NCBI RefSeq assembly: GCF_001639725.1
Contig: NZ_LTAW01000003.1
Location: forward strand, 62,001 to 126,000
Length of the DNA: 64,000 nucleotides
Source of the DNA: Marinomonas atlantica
Lineage (GTDB): Bacteria > Pseudomonadota > Gammaproteobacteria > Pseudomonadales > Marinomonadaceae
Direction: 5' to 3'
The position numbers were made by a program, and so were the translations under genes. Below are positions 1 through 8,979 of this stretch, piece after piece. Position 1 is the stretch's first letter. The number at the start of each line of letters is the position of its first letter. The notes beneath the pieces are model-generated. The model searched no databases. It saw only the letters and a program-made list of their open reading frames with translations, and was not told where the DNA came from.

Positions 1-508
1 CTGCGAATTTGCCATTGACGATAATAGGTTGAACAAAGGTCATTGACAATTTACCGGTAGATGACGAAGTATAAGGTGCTGTTATGAAAGCCTTATTCGA
101 TGACTTGGCATCTTTATACCACGAGCGAACTCGAGGGTCGTAGCCCGCACTGTTTAAACTCGGGTCATGACGGTACATATTTCCATTTTCTAATCCCAAA
201 AATGTCATACCAAAACCAAGACTAGACTGAGCTTGTTGCAAGATTGGTAATATTTCAGCTTCACTTTCACTTTGAGTAAGTGAAGCTTCTAAGTGCATCT
301 TGATGGTTTGCATCGTGCTCTCACGGTCGTTATACCAGTTGGTTAGGTATATATTAATAGCTGATGCTTGTGAGGCAGACTCTGATTGAATGCTATTTTG
401 ATTCGCAGAGTCGAATTTGCTAAAAGCTAACCAAGCGACCGCAACGGTTACAATCATGACTGCGAGAATGCTTTGCAGGGTGATTTTAGTCTGCAATGAT
501 AGATTCAT
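1..508 (-). CDS. Methyl-accepting chemotaxis protein, N-terminal part (runs off window start)
   Basis: Only the first 169 codons are in the window. The start is the ATG at 508-506, preceded by an AAGGA-type ribosome-binding site. Residues about 11-30 form one membrane segment, followed by a periplasmic region. At residues 123-132 it carries YDPRVRSWYK, the hallmark of dCache_1 ligand-binding domains of chemoreceptors. By family knowledge such proteins sense small ligands (often amino or organic acids) in the periplasm and signal to CheA through a cytoplasmic coiled coil, here beyond the edge. A dCache histidine kinase or diguanylate cyclase cannot be excluded without the C-terminus. It is divergent from the FUSC gene, with 114 bases between. 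Confidence 0.72.
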   Translation of the reverse strand, partial: MNLSLQTKITLQSILAVMIVTVAVAWLAFSKFDSANQNSIQSESASQASAINIYLTNWYNDRESTMQTIKMHLEASLTQSESEAEILPILQQAQSSLGFGMTFLGLENGNMYRHDPSLNSAGYDPRVRSWYKDAKSSNKAFITAPYTSSSTGKLSMTFVQPIIVNGKFA

Positions 509-622
509 TGGAGGTTCCTTTTATATGCAAATAACAGACAAGTGATACAAGTTTTATAGACTATAAAGCACCGTTTTTAATAGAGTTATTTTGTTATTAA
601 AGGTTATCCATAAATAATTGTT

Positions 623-1738
623 ATGATTAAGAGGGCTTTTAAAAAAGTGACTATTAGAACAACGTTAAAGAGCCTAGTGGTATTAAACAAAGTTAGTCGT
701 CCATGGCATCTACCTGTGACGACTGGTGTAACAATTGGTGCGCCCGCTGTTATTGGTGCGTTAACTGGAACATTTAATGATGCCATGATCGCAAGCTTAG
801 GTGCGATGGTGTTTTTATACATGAGCCCAAATCGTACAACGTCTCGAATGTTGACGATGATCCTCTGTACCTTTGGTTTCATGGCGTGCTTAACACTGGC
901 AACCCTTGCGGCTGTGGTACCTGGGTTGGCTCCGGTTGGCTTATTTATGATTGCCTTGGCCGTTATTGTGATCACAAGATATTACTGCCTTCCTCCACCA
1001 GGAAGCTTCTTTTTTATATTAGCATCTTGTGTCGCGATGGCGATGCCATTTGACTTTTCCGCAATCCCAATGCGAGTAGGCTTAATTGCATTAGGGGGAT
1101 TATGGGCTGTGCTTATGGCTTTCATTTATAGCCTTTTTACCGGCGCTCATAAAACAACATATACTCCTGTAGAAGTTGATCCAAGAGTAAATGCTATATT
1201 GTTAGAAGCATTATTTTTAAGTGTGTGCATTAGTGGCTCATATGCTTTTACTTTAATCTTAAGTCTTGATAACCCTTACTGGGTGCCAATTTCGTGTGCT
1301 GCAATATTACAGGGTGCGACGTTCCGAATGGTTTGGCACAGAAATATTCATCGTATAGTGGGCACGTCTATTGGCATGCTGCTCGCAAGCTTCATATTCT
1401 CGTTTCATCCATCACCCATTGTGCTAGCTCTTTTGATATGCGTTCTACAAACTATAATAGAAGTATTTATTGTAAAAAATTATGCCCTAGCAGTGACTTT
1501 TATTACGCCATTGACCGTTATTATGGCTGAGATTACTTCGACTGGAATGGATGCGTCGGTCCTACTTGAGCAGCGTATGATAGATATTGTTTTAGGTAGT
1601 TTTATAGGTTTTATCGCGGGAGCGATTTTTCATCGTACGAGTTTATTTAACTCACTAGAGAAAAAAATGGATGAGCGTAGCCGATTATCAGAGCTATTAT
1701 TTTCTCGCACACATGAGTCAAACCATTCGGATCAGTAA
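623..1738 (+). CDS. FUSC-family inner-membrane protein (aromatic-acid-exporter-like)
   Basis: This 371-residue protein has two blocks of hydrophobic segments, at about residues 27-170 and 195-335. The second block contains DNPYWVPISCAAILQ and a following R-x-H-R-I-x-G-T-x-x-G pattern, typical of FUSC_2 domains found in AaeB/YccS-type proteins. Family members are inner-membrane proteins thought to export aromatic acids or other small compounds; the substrate here cannot be read. The C-terminus is short and polar, so the large cytoplasmic domain of full-length AaeB is absent. No convincing ribosome-binding site precedes the ATG. It lies just upstream of a cobalamin riboswitch and seems to be a separate unit. 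Confidence 0.75.
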   Translation: MIKRAFKKVTIRTTLKSLVVLNKVSRPWHLPVTTGVTIGAPAVIGALTGTFNDAMIASLGAMVFLYMSPNRTTSRMLTMILCTFGFMACLTLATLAAVVPGLAPVGLFMIALAVIVITRYYCLPPPGSFFFILASCVAMAMPFDFSAIPMRVGLIALGGLWAVLMAFIYSLFTGAHKTTYTPVEVDPRVNAILLEALFLSVCISGSYAFTLILSLDNPYWVPISCAAILQGATFRMVWHRNIHRIVGTSIGMLLASFIFSFHPSPIVLALLICVLQTIIEVFIVKNYALAVTFITPLTVIMAEITSTGMDASVLLEQRMIDIVLGSFIGFIAGAIFHRTSLFNSLEKKMDERSRLSELLFSRTHESNHSDQ

Positions 1739-1761
1739 ATATACTCAGTTCTTTATTGCCT

Positions 1762-1950
1762 CTAAAGTTGTTAAAGTGCGCCTGTTGAAGGGTGCTTTGT
1801 AAAAAGTGAAACGGGAAATAGGGAATCAGCTATTACTGATGATCCTATACTGCCCCCGCAACGGTAGGTAACAGCAAGGATTGCACGGCAGTCACCACTG
1901 ATTTTTGGGAAGGTGGCTGTAAACGTTACCGAGTCCGGAGACCGGCCATT
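1762..1950 (+). promoter_or_regulatory. Cobalamin (B12) riboswitch
   Basis: The stretch contains the conserved blocks of an adenosylcobalamin riboswitch in the right order: GTGAAACGGGAA then GGGAATC, the B12-box-like TGCCCCCGCAACGGTA, TCACCACTG paired with GGTGGCTG, and GAGTCCGGAGACCGGCC near the 3' end. It sits in the leader of the CbiM-like gene. By family knowledge it would lower expression when cobalamin is plentiful, which fits a cobalt-uptake role for the gene downstream. The outer boundaries are approximate. Confidence 0.95.
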
Positions 1951-2004
1951 TGACTTCTGTTCTTTTCTCATACGGGTGGTATGAAAACCATTAGGAGGCA
2001 CATT

Positions 2005-2682
2005 GTGCATATCGAACCAGGCGTTGTCACTGGCGCTAAGCTAGGATTGAGTTACGCAACTGCGGGATTGGCTTTTGCTATTGCCGCAAAATCTTCATTA
2101 AACACGATCAAAAAAGATGGCTTAGTCAGCCTTTTAAGTCGGGCATTGATGTCAGCTTTGCTGGTATTTATCTTTTTTGAAGTGTTTCCAAAACAGCCAG
2201 TAGGTGTATCGGAAGTACACTTTATATTGGGATCGACACTGTTTTTGATCTTTGGCTCGGCTGCAGCAGCGATCGGGCTAAGTGTGGGGTTATTGTTACA
2301 AGGAGTGTTTTTCGCACCGTTTGATCTGCCTCAATACGCCATGAACGTAACCACGTTGTTATTGCCTTTATTTGCGATGACAGCCATTGCTCGTCGAACT
2401 ATTTCTGAGAAAACAGCGTACGTCGATATCCGTTACAGCCAAGCATTACGCCTGTCTTTAACGTATCAAGGCGGGATCGTTGCTTGGGTTGCCTTTTGGG
2501 CATTCTATGGTCAGGGGTTTGGCGCTGAAAACCTTAGTTCAGTCGCGACATTTGGTATGGCGTACTTAAGCGTTGTGTTATTAGAGCCTATTTTGGATCT
2601 CGCAATCTTGGCCGGTGCAAAGACGTGTCGTTCTTTGCAGGGGTCACGCTTAGTAGAAGAGCGCTTATACCAAACTAAATAA
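2005..2682 (+). CDS. CbiM-like cobalt (energy-coupling factor) permease, stand-alone
   Basis: The protein (225 residues from the GTG at 2005) is a polytopic membrane protein resembling the CbiM/NikM substrate component of cobalt/nickel ECF transporters. I chose the GTG because AGGAGG lies at 1993-1998, six bases before it, and because it gives the N-terminus MHIEPG. In CbiM/NikM the amino terminus and His2 bind the metal, so an upstream ATG at 1981 would bury these residues. No cbiN, cbiQ or cbiO genes are nearby, so its energy source is not visible. Control by the B12 riboswitch supports cobalt import for cobalamin synthesis. A bidirectional terminator follows. Confidence 0.82.
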   Translation: MHIEPGVVTGAKLGLSYATAGLAFAIAAKSSLNTIKKDGLVSLLSRALMSALLVFIFFEVFPKQPVGVSEVHFILGSTLFLIFGSAAAAIGLSVGLLLQGVFFAPFDLPQYAMNVTTLLLPLFAMTAIARRTISEKTAYVDIRYSQALRLSLTYQGGIVAWVAFWAFYGQGFGAENLSSVATFGMAYLSVVLLEPILDLAILAGAKTCRSLQGSRLVEERLYQTK

Positions 2683-2700
2683 CATAAAATAGAAGTATTA

Positions 2701-2727
2701 AAGCCAGCGTTTTACGCTGGCTTTTTG
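2701..2727 (+). terminator. Rho-independent terminator after the CbiM-like gene
   Basis: Inverted repeat AAGCCAGCGT/ACGCTGGCTT with a three-base loop, followed by T residues. It overlaps the last codons of the convergent lysR gene. Confidence 0.85.
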
Positions 2728-3602
2728 TGTTCTGTTTCTTGAATTAAGAAGGACAGAAAGGCTGCATTGGCTTTTGACAAATAACCACCTTTGCGCCAAG
2801 CAATGTTAATGTCCAGCCATACGGCTTCCGAAAAAGGGCGGGTAACAAGCAGGTCATTTTCTTCAATTACCATCCCAAGTAGGGTGGTAATACCAAAACC
2901 TTGTTTGACAATGGATTTGATCAATGGAATAAGGTTGGTTTCAAAGCCAAAGTTCGGTGTGACCCCTTGCTCTTGTGCCAGTCGATCAATGACTCTGCGA
3001 TGAAAATAACCTTCTTTAAACATCACCAATTCTTCTTTAAAAAATTGCTCAGACGTGACGCTTTCATATTGTGCGAAAGGGTGTTCTCGATTAACCGTGA
3101 CCATCATTTGTTCTTTAAGTAAGGCACGTGTTTCAAGTTGCTCACTGGGCTTCTCTGCGACGATAACGCTTAAATCAATTTCTCCGACTTCCAGCATTTG
3201 TTGAAGTTTCCATGTGCCACCCTCAATGACTTGCAGAGTTAGGTTCGGGTGCTGATGTCGAAATGCCATTAATATTGGAGGGAAGTAGTACGAGCCAAGC
3301 ATGCTAGGGATGCCGACGCGTACTTCCCCTTTTTCAAGACCACTAAGCTCTTGCATAGCGAGTACTGTTTCGTCTGCTTGCTGAATGAGTTTTTTAGCAT
3401 GATTTAGCAGTACGCGACCTTCATCGGTAAGACTGACTTTTCTATCTTGTCTATGAAAAAGGTCGACGCCGACTTCTTTCTCAAGCTTTTTGATCGCCAT
3501 ACTGATGGCGGGTTGAGCAATGTGCAGTCGTTCCGCTGCACGTGTAAAACTGAGCTCTTCCGCTACGGCTAAAAAATAGCGTATAGGTTTTATTTCTATC
3601 AA
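2712..3602 (-). CDS. LysR-family transcriptional regulator
   Basis: A full-length LysR protein (296 residues). The N-terminal winged helix-turn-helix spans about residues 1-60, with SFTRAAERLHIAQPAIS as the recognition region, followed by a linker helix and a periplasmic-binding-protein-like effector domain from about residue 90 to the end. It is divergent from an MFS transporter gene with an AT-rich spacer of under 100 bases. That layout usually means the regulator controls the transporter and itself from the shared spacer. The effector is unknown. The sequence resembles the CynR/BenM/CatR branch, but I would not assign it more narrowly. Confidence 0.9.
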   Translation of the reverse strand: MIEIKPIRYFLAVAEELSFTRAAERLHIAQPAISMAIKKLEKEVGVDLFHRQDRKVSLTDEGRVLLNHAKKLIQQADETVLAMQELSGLEKGEVRVGIPSMLGSYYFPPILMAFRHQHPNLTLQVIEGGTWKLQQMLEVGEIDLSVIVAEKPSEQLETRALLKEQMMVTVNREHPFAQYESVTSEQFFKEELVMFKEGYFHRRVIDRLAQEQGVTPNFGFETNLIPLIKSIVKQGFGITTLLGMVIEENDLLVTRPFSEAVWLDINIAWRKGGYLSKANAAFLSFLIQETEHKKPA

Positions 3603-3695
3603 TTTATGTTATCCAATCTATAATTTAAATATATTTTATTGATGAAAATATAATACGTATAGTCATTTTATTCTTCTATTATCGGAGTGGATAAG

Positions 3696-4916
3696 GTGAT
3701 TGATACAGGTAGTTGGGCATTTTGGCGCGGTACATTAGCACTGGTGATTGGTTCGTTTATGGTTTTTGCGAACGTCTATGTCACTCAGCCCTTGTTGCCA
3801 ATGATTGCGCATGAGTTTTCGATTTCCGAGCTCCAAGCCGCAAGCAGCTTTACCATTACCACTTTGACCTTAGGGTTCTCTTTGCTGTTTTACGGGTCCT
3901 TATCTGACGCGTTAGGCCGTAAAAATATTATGATCATGGCGTTACTTGGAGTGACACTGACGACACTTTCTCTTGGTTTTGTTAATCAATACAGTGAGCT
4001 GCTATTAATCAGAGCTTTACAGGGATTTTTTCTCGCTGGTTTGCCTGCTATTGCCGTTGCGTATCTTGGTGATGAATATCGTCCGCAAGCGATGGCTGTA
4101 GCCGTTGGTTTGTATATTAGTGGCAATACGATCGGCGGTATTGGGGGGCGTTTAATTGGCGGGTTTGTGGGTGAATGGCAGGGGCCTTCTGCGGCGTTTT
4201 TCGTAATGTCTGTTGTCAGTATGGTATGTTTTTTTCTGTTCTGGGTATTACTGCCAAATTCCGAGAACTTTCATGCTAAGCGTTTTCGGCCTGCTACATT
4301 ATTCATGAATGTAAAACTGCATATAAGCAATCCTATTTTGTTCATGTGCTATTTGATTGGCGGCTTTAATTTTTTCATATTTATTAATCAGTACAGCTAT
4401 ATTACTTTTGTTTTAGAAGCAGAGCCTTACTCTTTATCTGCCTCGTATGTCAGCCTGCTTTTTTTAACCTATTTGACTGGGACGATAGGATCTGCATTCT
4501 CAGGAAAATTAGCGGTGTATTATTCGCAGCCAAAAATCATGGCACTTGGCACACTTATACTGATGCTAGGCTCTGCGATCACTTTATACGGGTCGTTAAC
4601 TAGCATCATTATTGGTTTGTTGATTAATTGTTTTGGCTTCTTTTTATGTCATTCCACTGCCAGCAGCTTTGTCAGCAAAAATGCTCATCAGGCAAAAGCC
4701 AGCGCATCGTCTTTGTACCTAGTATTTTACTATTTAGGGGCAAGTGTAGGTGGGTTCTACTTAGACCCATTTTGGCAAGCTTGGGGGTGGGGTGGCATTG
4801 TGCTGGGTTCTTGGTTGATTTTGACTGCTGTATTTGTAATCGCTTTGACTTTATCCCAATATCATCTGAAGCAATCAAATTTGTCTGCCAGTAATTTGAT
4901 TTCTAAAGTCGGATAG
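3696..4916 (+). CDS. MFS transporter, YnfM-like
   Basis: A 12-transmembrane major facilitator protein of about 406 residues. The motif-A-like loop GSLSDALGRKNIMI lies between TM2 and TM3, and FVNQYSELLLIRALQGF precedes TM4, as in the YnfM/arabinose-efflux-like group. Two GTG codons could start it, at 3687 and 3696; I prefer 3696 because CGGAG at 3683-3687 is then correctly spaced. It is divergent from the LysR gene, which probably regulates it. Family members usually act as drug or metabolite exporters in the inner membrane; the substrate cannot be inferred. Confidence 0.85.
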   Translation: MIDTGSWAFWRGTLALVIGSFMVFANVYVTQPLLPMIAHEFSISELQAASSFTITTLTLGFSLLFYGSLSDALGRKNIMIMALLGVTLTTLSLGFVNQYSELLLIRALQGFFLAGLPAIAVAYLGDEYRPQAMAVAVGLYISGNTIGGIGGRLIGGFVGEWQGPSAAFFVMSVVSMVCFFLFWVLLPNSENFHAKRFRPATLFMNVKLHISNPILFMCYLIGGFNFFIFINQYSYITFVLEAEPYSLSASYVSLLFLTYLTGTIGSAFSGKLAVYYSQPKIMALGTLILMLGSAITLYGSLTSIIIGLLINCFGFFLCHSTASSFVSKNAHQAKASASSLYLVFYYLGASVGGFYLDPFWQAWGWGGIVLGSWLILTAVFVIALTLSQYHLKQSNLSASNLISKVG

Positions 4917-4928
4917 TGGATAGCCACG

Positions 4929-4955
4929 ATTAAGGAACCCTTAATTAGTTTTTTT
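4929..4955 (+). terminator. Probable terminator after the MFS gene
   Basis: ATTAAGG/CCTTAAT hairpin with a short loop, followed by TAGTTTTTTT. The stem is AT-rich and so weak. Confidence 0.6.
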
Positions 4956-5165
4956 GAATGTGTATCCCCCTGATTTTAAATTACTTAATGACCTTATCTG
5001 AAAAGAGTAATTTGCTTATGTTATTTCATGATAAAACTGTTTTGTGTCACATTAAGAGCTGTTTTCATATGACTACTAACGCTGTATAGTCTTTCTCTAT
5101 CGTTAGAGTTAGGTGTGCCATTCAGGTACTTTATATATCGACAGCGGCTGAGTAGTAGGGTAGTA

Positions 5166-7556
5166 ATGCTATCAACATTAAATAGATCACTGTACATAAA
5201 ACAGTCTATAGCAACTTTTTTATTGGCAGTGGTGTTAAGCTTAGTCCTGAGTTTCTTCAAATCGTACCAAACTATTCAGCAAGAGCCCTACCGCGTTCAA
5301 AAAGAGTTTAACGAACTTTTATCCATTGTGGAGCGTCCTTTAACACAAGCCCTATTTCGTTTAGATAAAGTGTTCGCCCAACAACAAGTTGAGAGCCTAC
5401 TCTATAATCCCGCTATCGCTAGAGCTGTTGTTTTTGATGAAACAGGAAAACTATTTTCTGAAGCCAGTGCAACTTATATTGCACCTTCTTGGACAGTCGA
5501 GATAGCTGACTTTTTTCTACCGGACGAAATAATAGTAACGCGTCAACTTAATTATAGTGGTATCGAAATACAGTTAGGAATAATTCAAATTGAGCTTGAT
5601 AGGAGTTATCTAATAGAGCAGGTTATTGGCTTTAATAGCCAGCTTTTTATTCAAAACCTAATAAAAGATATCTTACTAGCATCTATTCTTTCTTTACTTT
5701 TCTATTTTATAGTCACACGTCCTTTAAAGCAGTTAACCTGGTCGATAAGTCGTGTAAATGAAAATCAAAATATTGTCGTGCCTCCTTCATTTGATGTCTT
5801 GCATCGGCAAGATGAGTTAGGCCGTTTAAAGTCTACATTCAGTGAGTTGTGGCGCCGTCTAACCAGTGCTTTGGACGCTTTAGAGCGAAGCCATCAGCAT
5901 TCCAAAGCAATGATCAGTCACGCAGCAGATGGCATCATTGTACTAGATGAAAAACTAATGATTTGTGTTGTAAACGAAGCCGCTGAGAAGTTGATTGGCC
6001 TTAGTTCAAGTCAACTGACTGGCTCCACTTTAGCTAGTTTGCAAAAGGAAAAATTTTGGGGGGCTTTAGAAGACTCGTTATACAATTTACCCCTAGATGA
6101 GGCCATGACAGCGGAGACTACCTTATCAAATAATCAAAGGCTTATTCCTGTTGAAATTCGTATCAGCAAATATAAAGTACAAGGTGAAACTGAGATAGTT
6201 TTATTGATGCGCGATCTATCTGAACGAAAAGAGGCTCAGCAACGAATCAATCGTCTGTCTTATTACGACTCTTTAACGCGTTTGCCGAACCGGACATTGA
6301 TGATTGATCATTTACAAGAATCTATGGAGAACATGACAGAGGGCCACTTTGGTGCTTTGATCATTTTAGACTTGGATCGCTTTAAAACCATTAATGACGC
6401 ACTAGGTCACAACGTGGGTGATCAGCTTTTAATAGAAGTAGTTGAGTCTTTCTTGCCATTGCTTCCTCCTAATACAACCTTTGCTCGTATAGGAGGAGAT
6501 GAGTTTGTCTTTTTATGGAATCAGGTTCGAGGATCCAAGAATGAAAGCAATATACTTATTAACCGCTTTATGCAAAGAGTTTTGTCTTCCTGCTCAGAGC
6601 CAAAACATGTAAGTGGACATGACTTGCATATAACAGCAAGCATGGGTGTATCGTTTTTTGATGGAAGTGAAGAGTCTACAGCGATTATCGTACGTCAGGC
6701 GGATACTGCACTTTACAAAGCGAAAGAACTTGGTCGAAATACCTTTGCTTTTTTTCAAGAGAACATGCAATCGCTGTCTGATGCACGTTTGAAAATGGAA
6801 AAATCTCTATATCGTGCTGTGAAGAATGAAGAGTTTGAGGTGTATTACCAACCCCAGAATAATGAGAAAGGCGAGATCATTGGCGCTGAGGCATTATTAC
6901 GCTGGGACGATAAAGACATGGGGCGTGTTTCGCCAATGGAGTTTATCGGTGTTGCTGAAGACATTGGTTTAATTCATGATATTGGACGTATTGTATTAAA
7001 ACAGGCTGCATCACAAGTCTCGATATGGCTTCAACAAGGCATCTGGCAAGATGATTGGCGCATATCTATTAATGTGAGCCCTCTGCAATTTGCTCATATA
7101 AGCCTGATTAATGATATTACTTTTGCCCTTAAGCAAAGTGGTTTACCTGCAAAGTTGATGGATATTGAGATTACCGAAAATACCTTGATGACGGACTTAG
7201 AAGGTGCTTTAGGTAAGATGGAAAGCATCCGATCACTTGGAATTAGTCTTTCTATTGACGATTTTGGTACAGGTTATTCATCTCTCAAGTATCTAAAAGA
7301 TCTCCCAATAGATCGCCTAAAGATAGATCAGTCTTTTGTTAATGACTTAATCACAGACAAAGATGATTACGCCATCGTCTTAGCGGTAATTGCTATGGCC
7401 AATGCTTTATCCCTGAAAGTCTTAGCGGAAGGTGTGGAGACAGAGGAGCACTTTAAACAACTGAAATTAATGGGCTGTTATACTTATCAAGGTTACTACT
7501 TTGGTCGACCTATGTGTGCACACGACTTTGAGATGTTCTGTAAAAATCATATTTAG
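5166..7556 (+). CDS. Membrane-bound GGDEF-EAL protein with PAS domain (cyclic-di-GMP turnover)
   Basis: About 796 residues in order: TM1 at about 12-32, a periplasmic sensory region, TM2 at about 165-185, a HAMP-like segment, a PAS domain at about 250-360, GGDEF at about 370-530 and EAL at about 545-790. The GGDEF signature is intact (near residue 442), as are EALLRW (near 574) and DDFGTGYSSL, so both cyclase and phosphodiesterase activities are possible; which dominates cannot be read. A GTG 51 bases upstream keeps the frame open, but the ATG at 5166 starts just before the first membrane segment and has a GGG-type ribosome-binding site. It stands alone, with an inverted repeat across its stop codon. 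Confidence 0.88.
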   Translation: MLSTLNRSLYIKQSIATFLLAVVLSLVLSFFKSYQTIQQEPYRVQKEFNELLSIVERPLTQALFRLDKVFAQQQVESLLYNPAIARAVVFDETGKLFSEASATYIAPSWTVEIADFFLPDEIIVTRQLNYSGIEIQLGIIQIELDRSYLIEQVIGFNSQLFIQNLIKDILLASILSLLFYFIVTRPLKQLTWSISRVNENQNIVVPPSFDVLHRQDELGRLKSTFSELWRRLTSALDALERSHQHSKAMISHAADGIIVLDEKLMICVVNEAAEKLIGLSSSQLTGSTLASLQKEKFWGALEDSLYNLPLDEAMTAETTLSNNQRLIPVEIRISKYKVQGETEIVLLMRDLSERKEAQQRINRLSYYDSLTRLPNRTLMIDHLQESMENMTEGHFGALIILDLDRFKTINDALGHNVGDQLLIEVVESFLPLLPPNTTFARIGGDEFVFLWNQVRGSKNESNILINRFMQRVLSSCSEPKHVSGHDLHITASMGVSFFDGSEESTAIIVRQADTALYKAKELGRNTFAFFQENMQSLSDARLKMEKSLYRAVKNEEFEVYYQPQNNEKGEIIGAEALLRWDDKDMGRVSPMEFIGVAEDIGLIHDIGRIVLKQAASQVSIWLQQGIWQDDWRISINVSPLQFAHISLINDITFALKQSGLPAKLMDIEITENTLMTDLEGALGKMESIRSLGISLSIDDFGTGYSSLKYLKDLPIDRLKIDQSFVNDLITDKDDYAIVLAVIAMANALSLKVLAEGVETEEHFKQLKLMGCYTYQGYYFGRPMCAHDFEMFCKNHI

Positions 7557-7580
7557 TATCATGGCTGATGGATACTAAAT
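7551..7580 (+). repeat. Perfect 10-bp inverted repeat across the GGDEF-EAL stop codon
   Basis: ATTTAGTATC at 7551-7560 and GATACTAAAT at 7571-7580 are exact reverse complements around a ten-base loop. No T-tract follows, so it is not a classical terminator. It could be an operator for ghrA or an mRNA-stabilising hairpin. Confidence 0.6.
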
Positions 7581-7608
7581 AATGGTTCGAAATGAAAGAG
7601 GCTGAAGT

Positions 7609-8559
7609 ATGATGACAACACCCACCATCCCTTTCGTTAGTACTATGAACGAAGCTGATGAAAATATTTGGTTACAAGCTCTTTCTAAGCTCATGCCAGA
7701 TGAGACAATTCTTCCTTTACGAATGCTTAACGATCAAGCGCGTCAATCGGTAGAGATAGCGATTGTTGCCAATCCTGATCCTGAAGATCTACGAACACTA
7801 CCGAACCTTATTTGGGTACATAGTGTCTGGGCTGGGGTTGAAAAAATGCTACAAAGCCCTGCAACTCATAGCTTTAGTATTGTGCGTTTAGTGGATCCTA
7901 AATTGAGCCAGACCATGGCCGAAGCTGTATTAGCATGGACCTTATATTTACATCGAGATATGCCTGAGTACGCAGAGCAACAAGCAAAGGCGCTTTGGCA
8001 GCCATTGCCCTATGTTTCAGCCAGTGAACGGACTGTTGGTGTGCTTGGTCTAGGTGAGTTAGGTAAAGAAGCTGCATTGTTATTAGCTAGGTTTGGATTT
8101 AACGTCATTGCTTGGAGTCGAAGTCAAAAGTCGATTGACCAAGTTGAAACGTATTCAACAGCTGAGGGACTCGATACAGTGCTAGGGCGGAGTGATATTT
8201 TAGTTTGCTTATTGCCCCTTACTCCAGCCACAGAAAATTTATTAAGTTTTGAGAATCTAAGCAAATTAAAACCAGGTGCTAAACTTATTAATTTCGCACG
8301 TGGACGTATCATTGATGATGAAGCATTGCTTTATGATCTTAATCGCGGACATATTCAACATGCCGTATTGGATGTGTTTGCCTATGAGCCCTTGCCTGTC
8401 TCACATACTTTTTGGACGCATCCTAAAGTGACCGTATTGCCTCATATATCTGCGCCTACGACAGTGCAAAGTGCGAGTGAAATAGTAGCCCAAAATATTC
8501 GTAATTACCGTCATTTACGTATTTTACCTAATACGGTAAATACCCAGCTTGGGTACTGA
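7609..8559 (+). CDS. ghrA: Glyoxylate/hydroxypyruvate reductase A
   Basis: A 316-residue D-2-hydroxyacid dehydrogenase. The Rossmann signature GLGELG is at 147-152, the ARGR segment carries the substrate-binding Arg at 231, Glu260 lies in DVFAYEPLP, and the catalytic His279 is in LPHISAPT. The FWTHPKVTVLPHISAPT segment is typical of the GhrA subgroup. The enzyme reduces glyoxylate and hydroxypyruvate with NADPH in the cytoplasm. Two adjacent ATGs (7609 and 7612) could start it, and GAGG lies upstream of both. It precedes the hpaF-like gene by about 30 bases with no terminator between, so the two may be co-transcribed. Confidence 0.88.
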   Translation: MMTTPTIPFVSTMNEADENIWLQALSKLMPDETILPLRMLNDQARQSVEIAIVANPDPEDLRTLPNLIWVHSVWAGVEKMLQSPATHSFSIVRLVDPKLSQTMAEAVLAWTLYLHRDMPEYAEQQAKALWQPLPYVSASERTVGVLGLGELGKEAALLLARFGFNVIAWSRSQKSIDQVETYSTAEGLDTVLGRSDILVCLLPLTPATENLLSFENLSKLKPGAKLINFARGRIIDDEALLYDLNRGHIQHAVLDVFAYEPLPVSHTFWTHPKVTVLPHISAPTTVQSASEIVAQNIRNYRHLRILPNTVNTQLGY

Positions 8560-8592
8560 TACTTTCGTATAAAACAATAAAAGGAAGTCACT

Positions 8593-8940
8593 ATGCCGCA
8601 TTGTATTATTGAATATAGCCAAAACCTAGAACAAGAAGTTCCGCCACTAGATTGGATGGAATCGGTTCAGCAAGCCTGTATAGCATCCGGCTTATTTGAA
8701 GCGAATGATATCAAGCTGCGTGCTTTTGCCTGTAAGCACTTCATAACGGGTGGGGTTCAAGATGCTTTTGTACACGTAACAATACGATTGTTGCCTGGGC
8801 GAACGGCACAACAGAAGTCTGAACTTTCACAGTCTGTCCTTGAAACGTTATGCCGCTTTTCTGTGAAACAGGTTAGCCTGTCTGTCGAAATATGTGAAAT
8901 GGCACAAGACAGCTATATCCGTAAAGTTATTTCTACTTAA
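8593..8940 (+). CDS. 5-carboxymethyl-2-hydroxymuconate Delta-isomerase family protein
   Basis: A 115-residue protein of the tautomerase superfamily. It begins MPHCIIEYS, giving the catalytic Pro at position 2 that becomes the N-terminus after Met removal, and has the usual length of the HpaF/CHMI family. HpaF acts in homoprotocatechuate degradation, but no other hpa genes are in view, so the physiological substrate is open. AAGGAAG precedes the ATG. It lies between ghrA and the phospholipase gene in a tightly spaced run in one direction. Confidence 0.8.
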   Translation: MPHCIIEYSQNLEQEVPPLDWMESVQQACIASGLFEANDIKLRAFACKHFITGGVQDAFVHVTIRLLPGRTAQQKSELSQSVLETLCRFSVKQVSLSVEICEMAQDSYIRKVIST

Positions 8941-8979
8941 TTACTCCTTCTAAAATACTTCAAAAGGTAGGGTCATGTC

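Noticed and set aside
1294..1530. Open frame of 78 codons in another frame of the FUSC gene
   Set aside because: Overlaps the hydrophobic FUSC domain that is clearly coding in the other frame.
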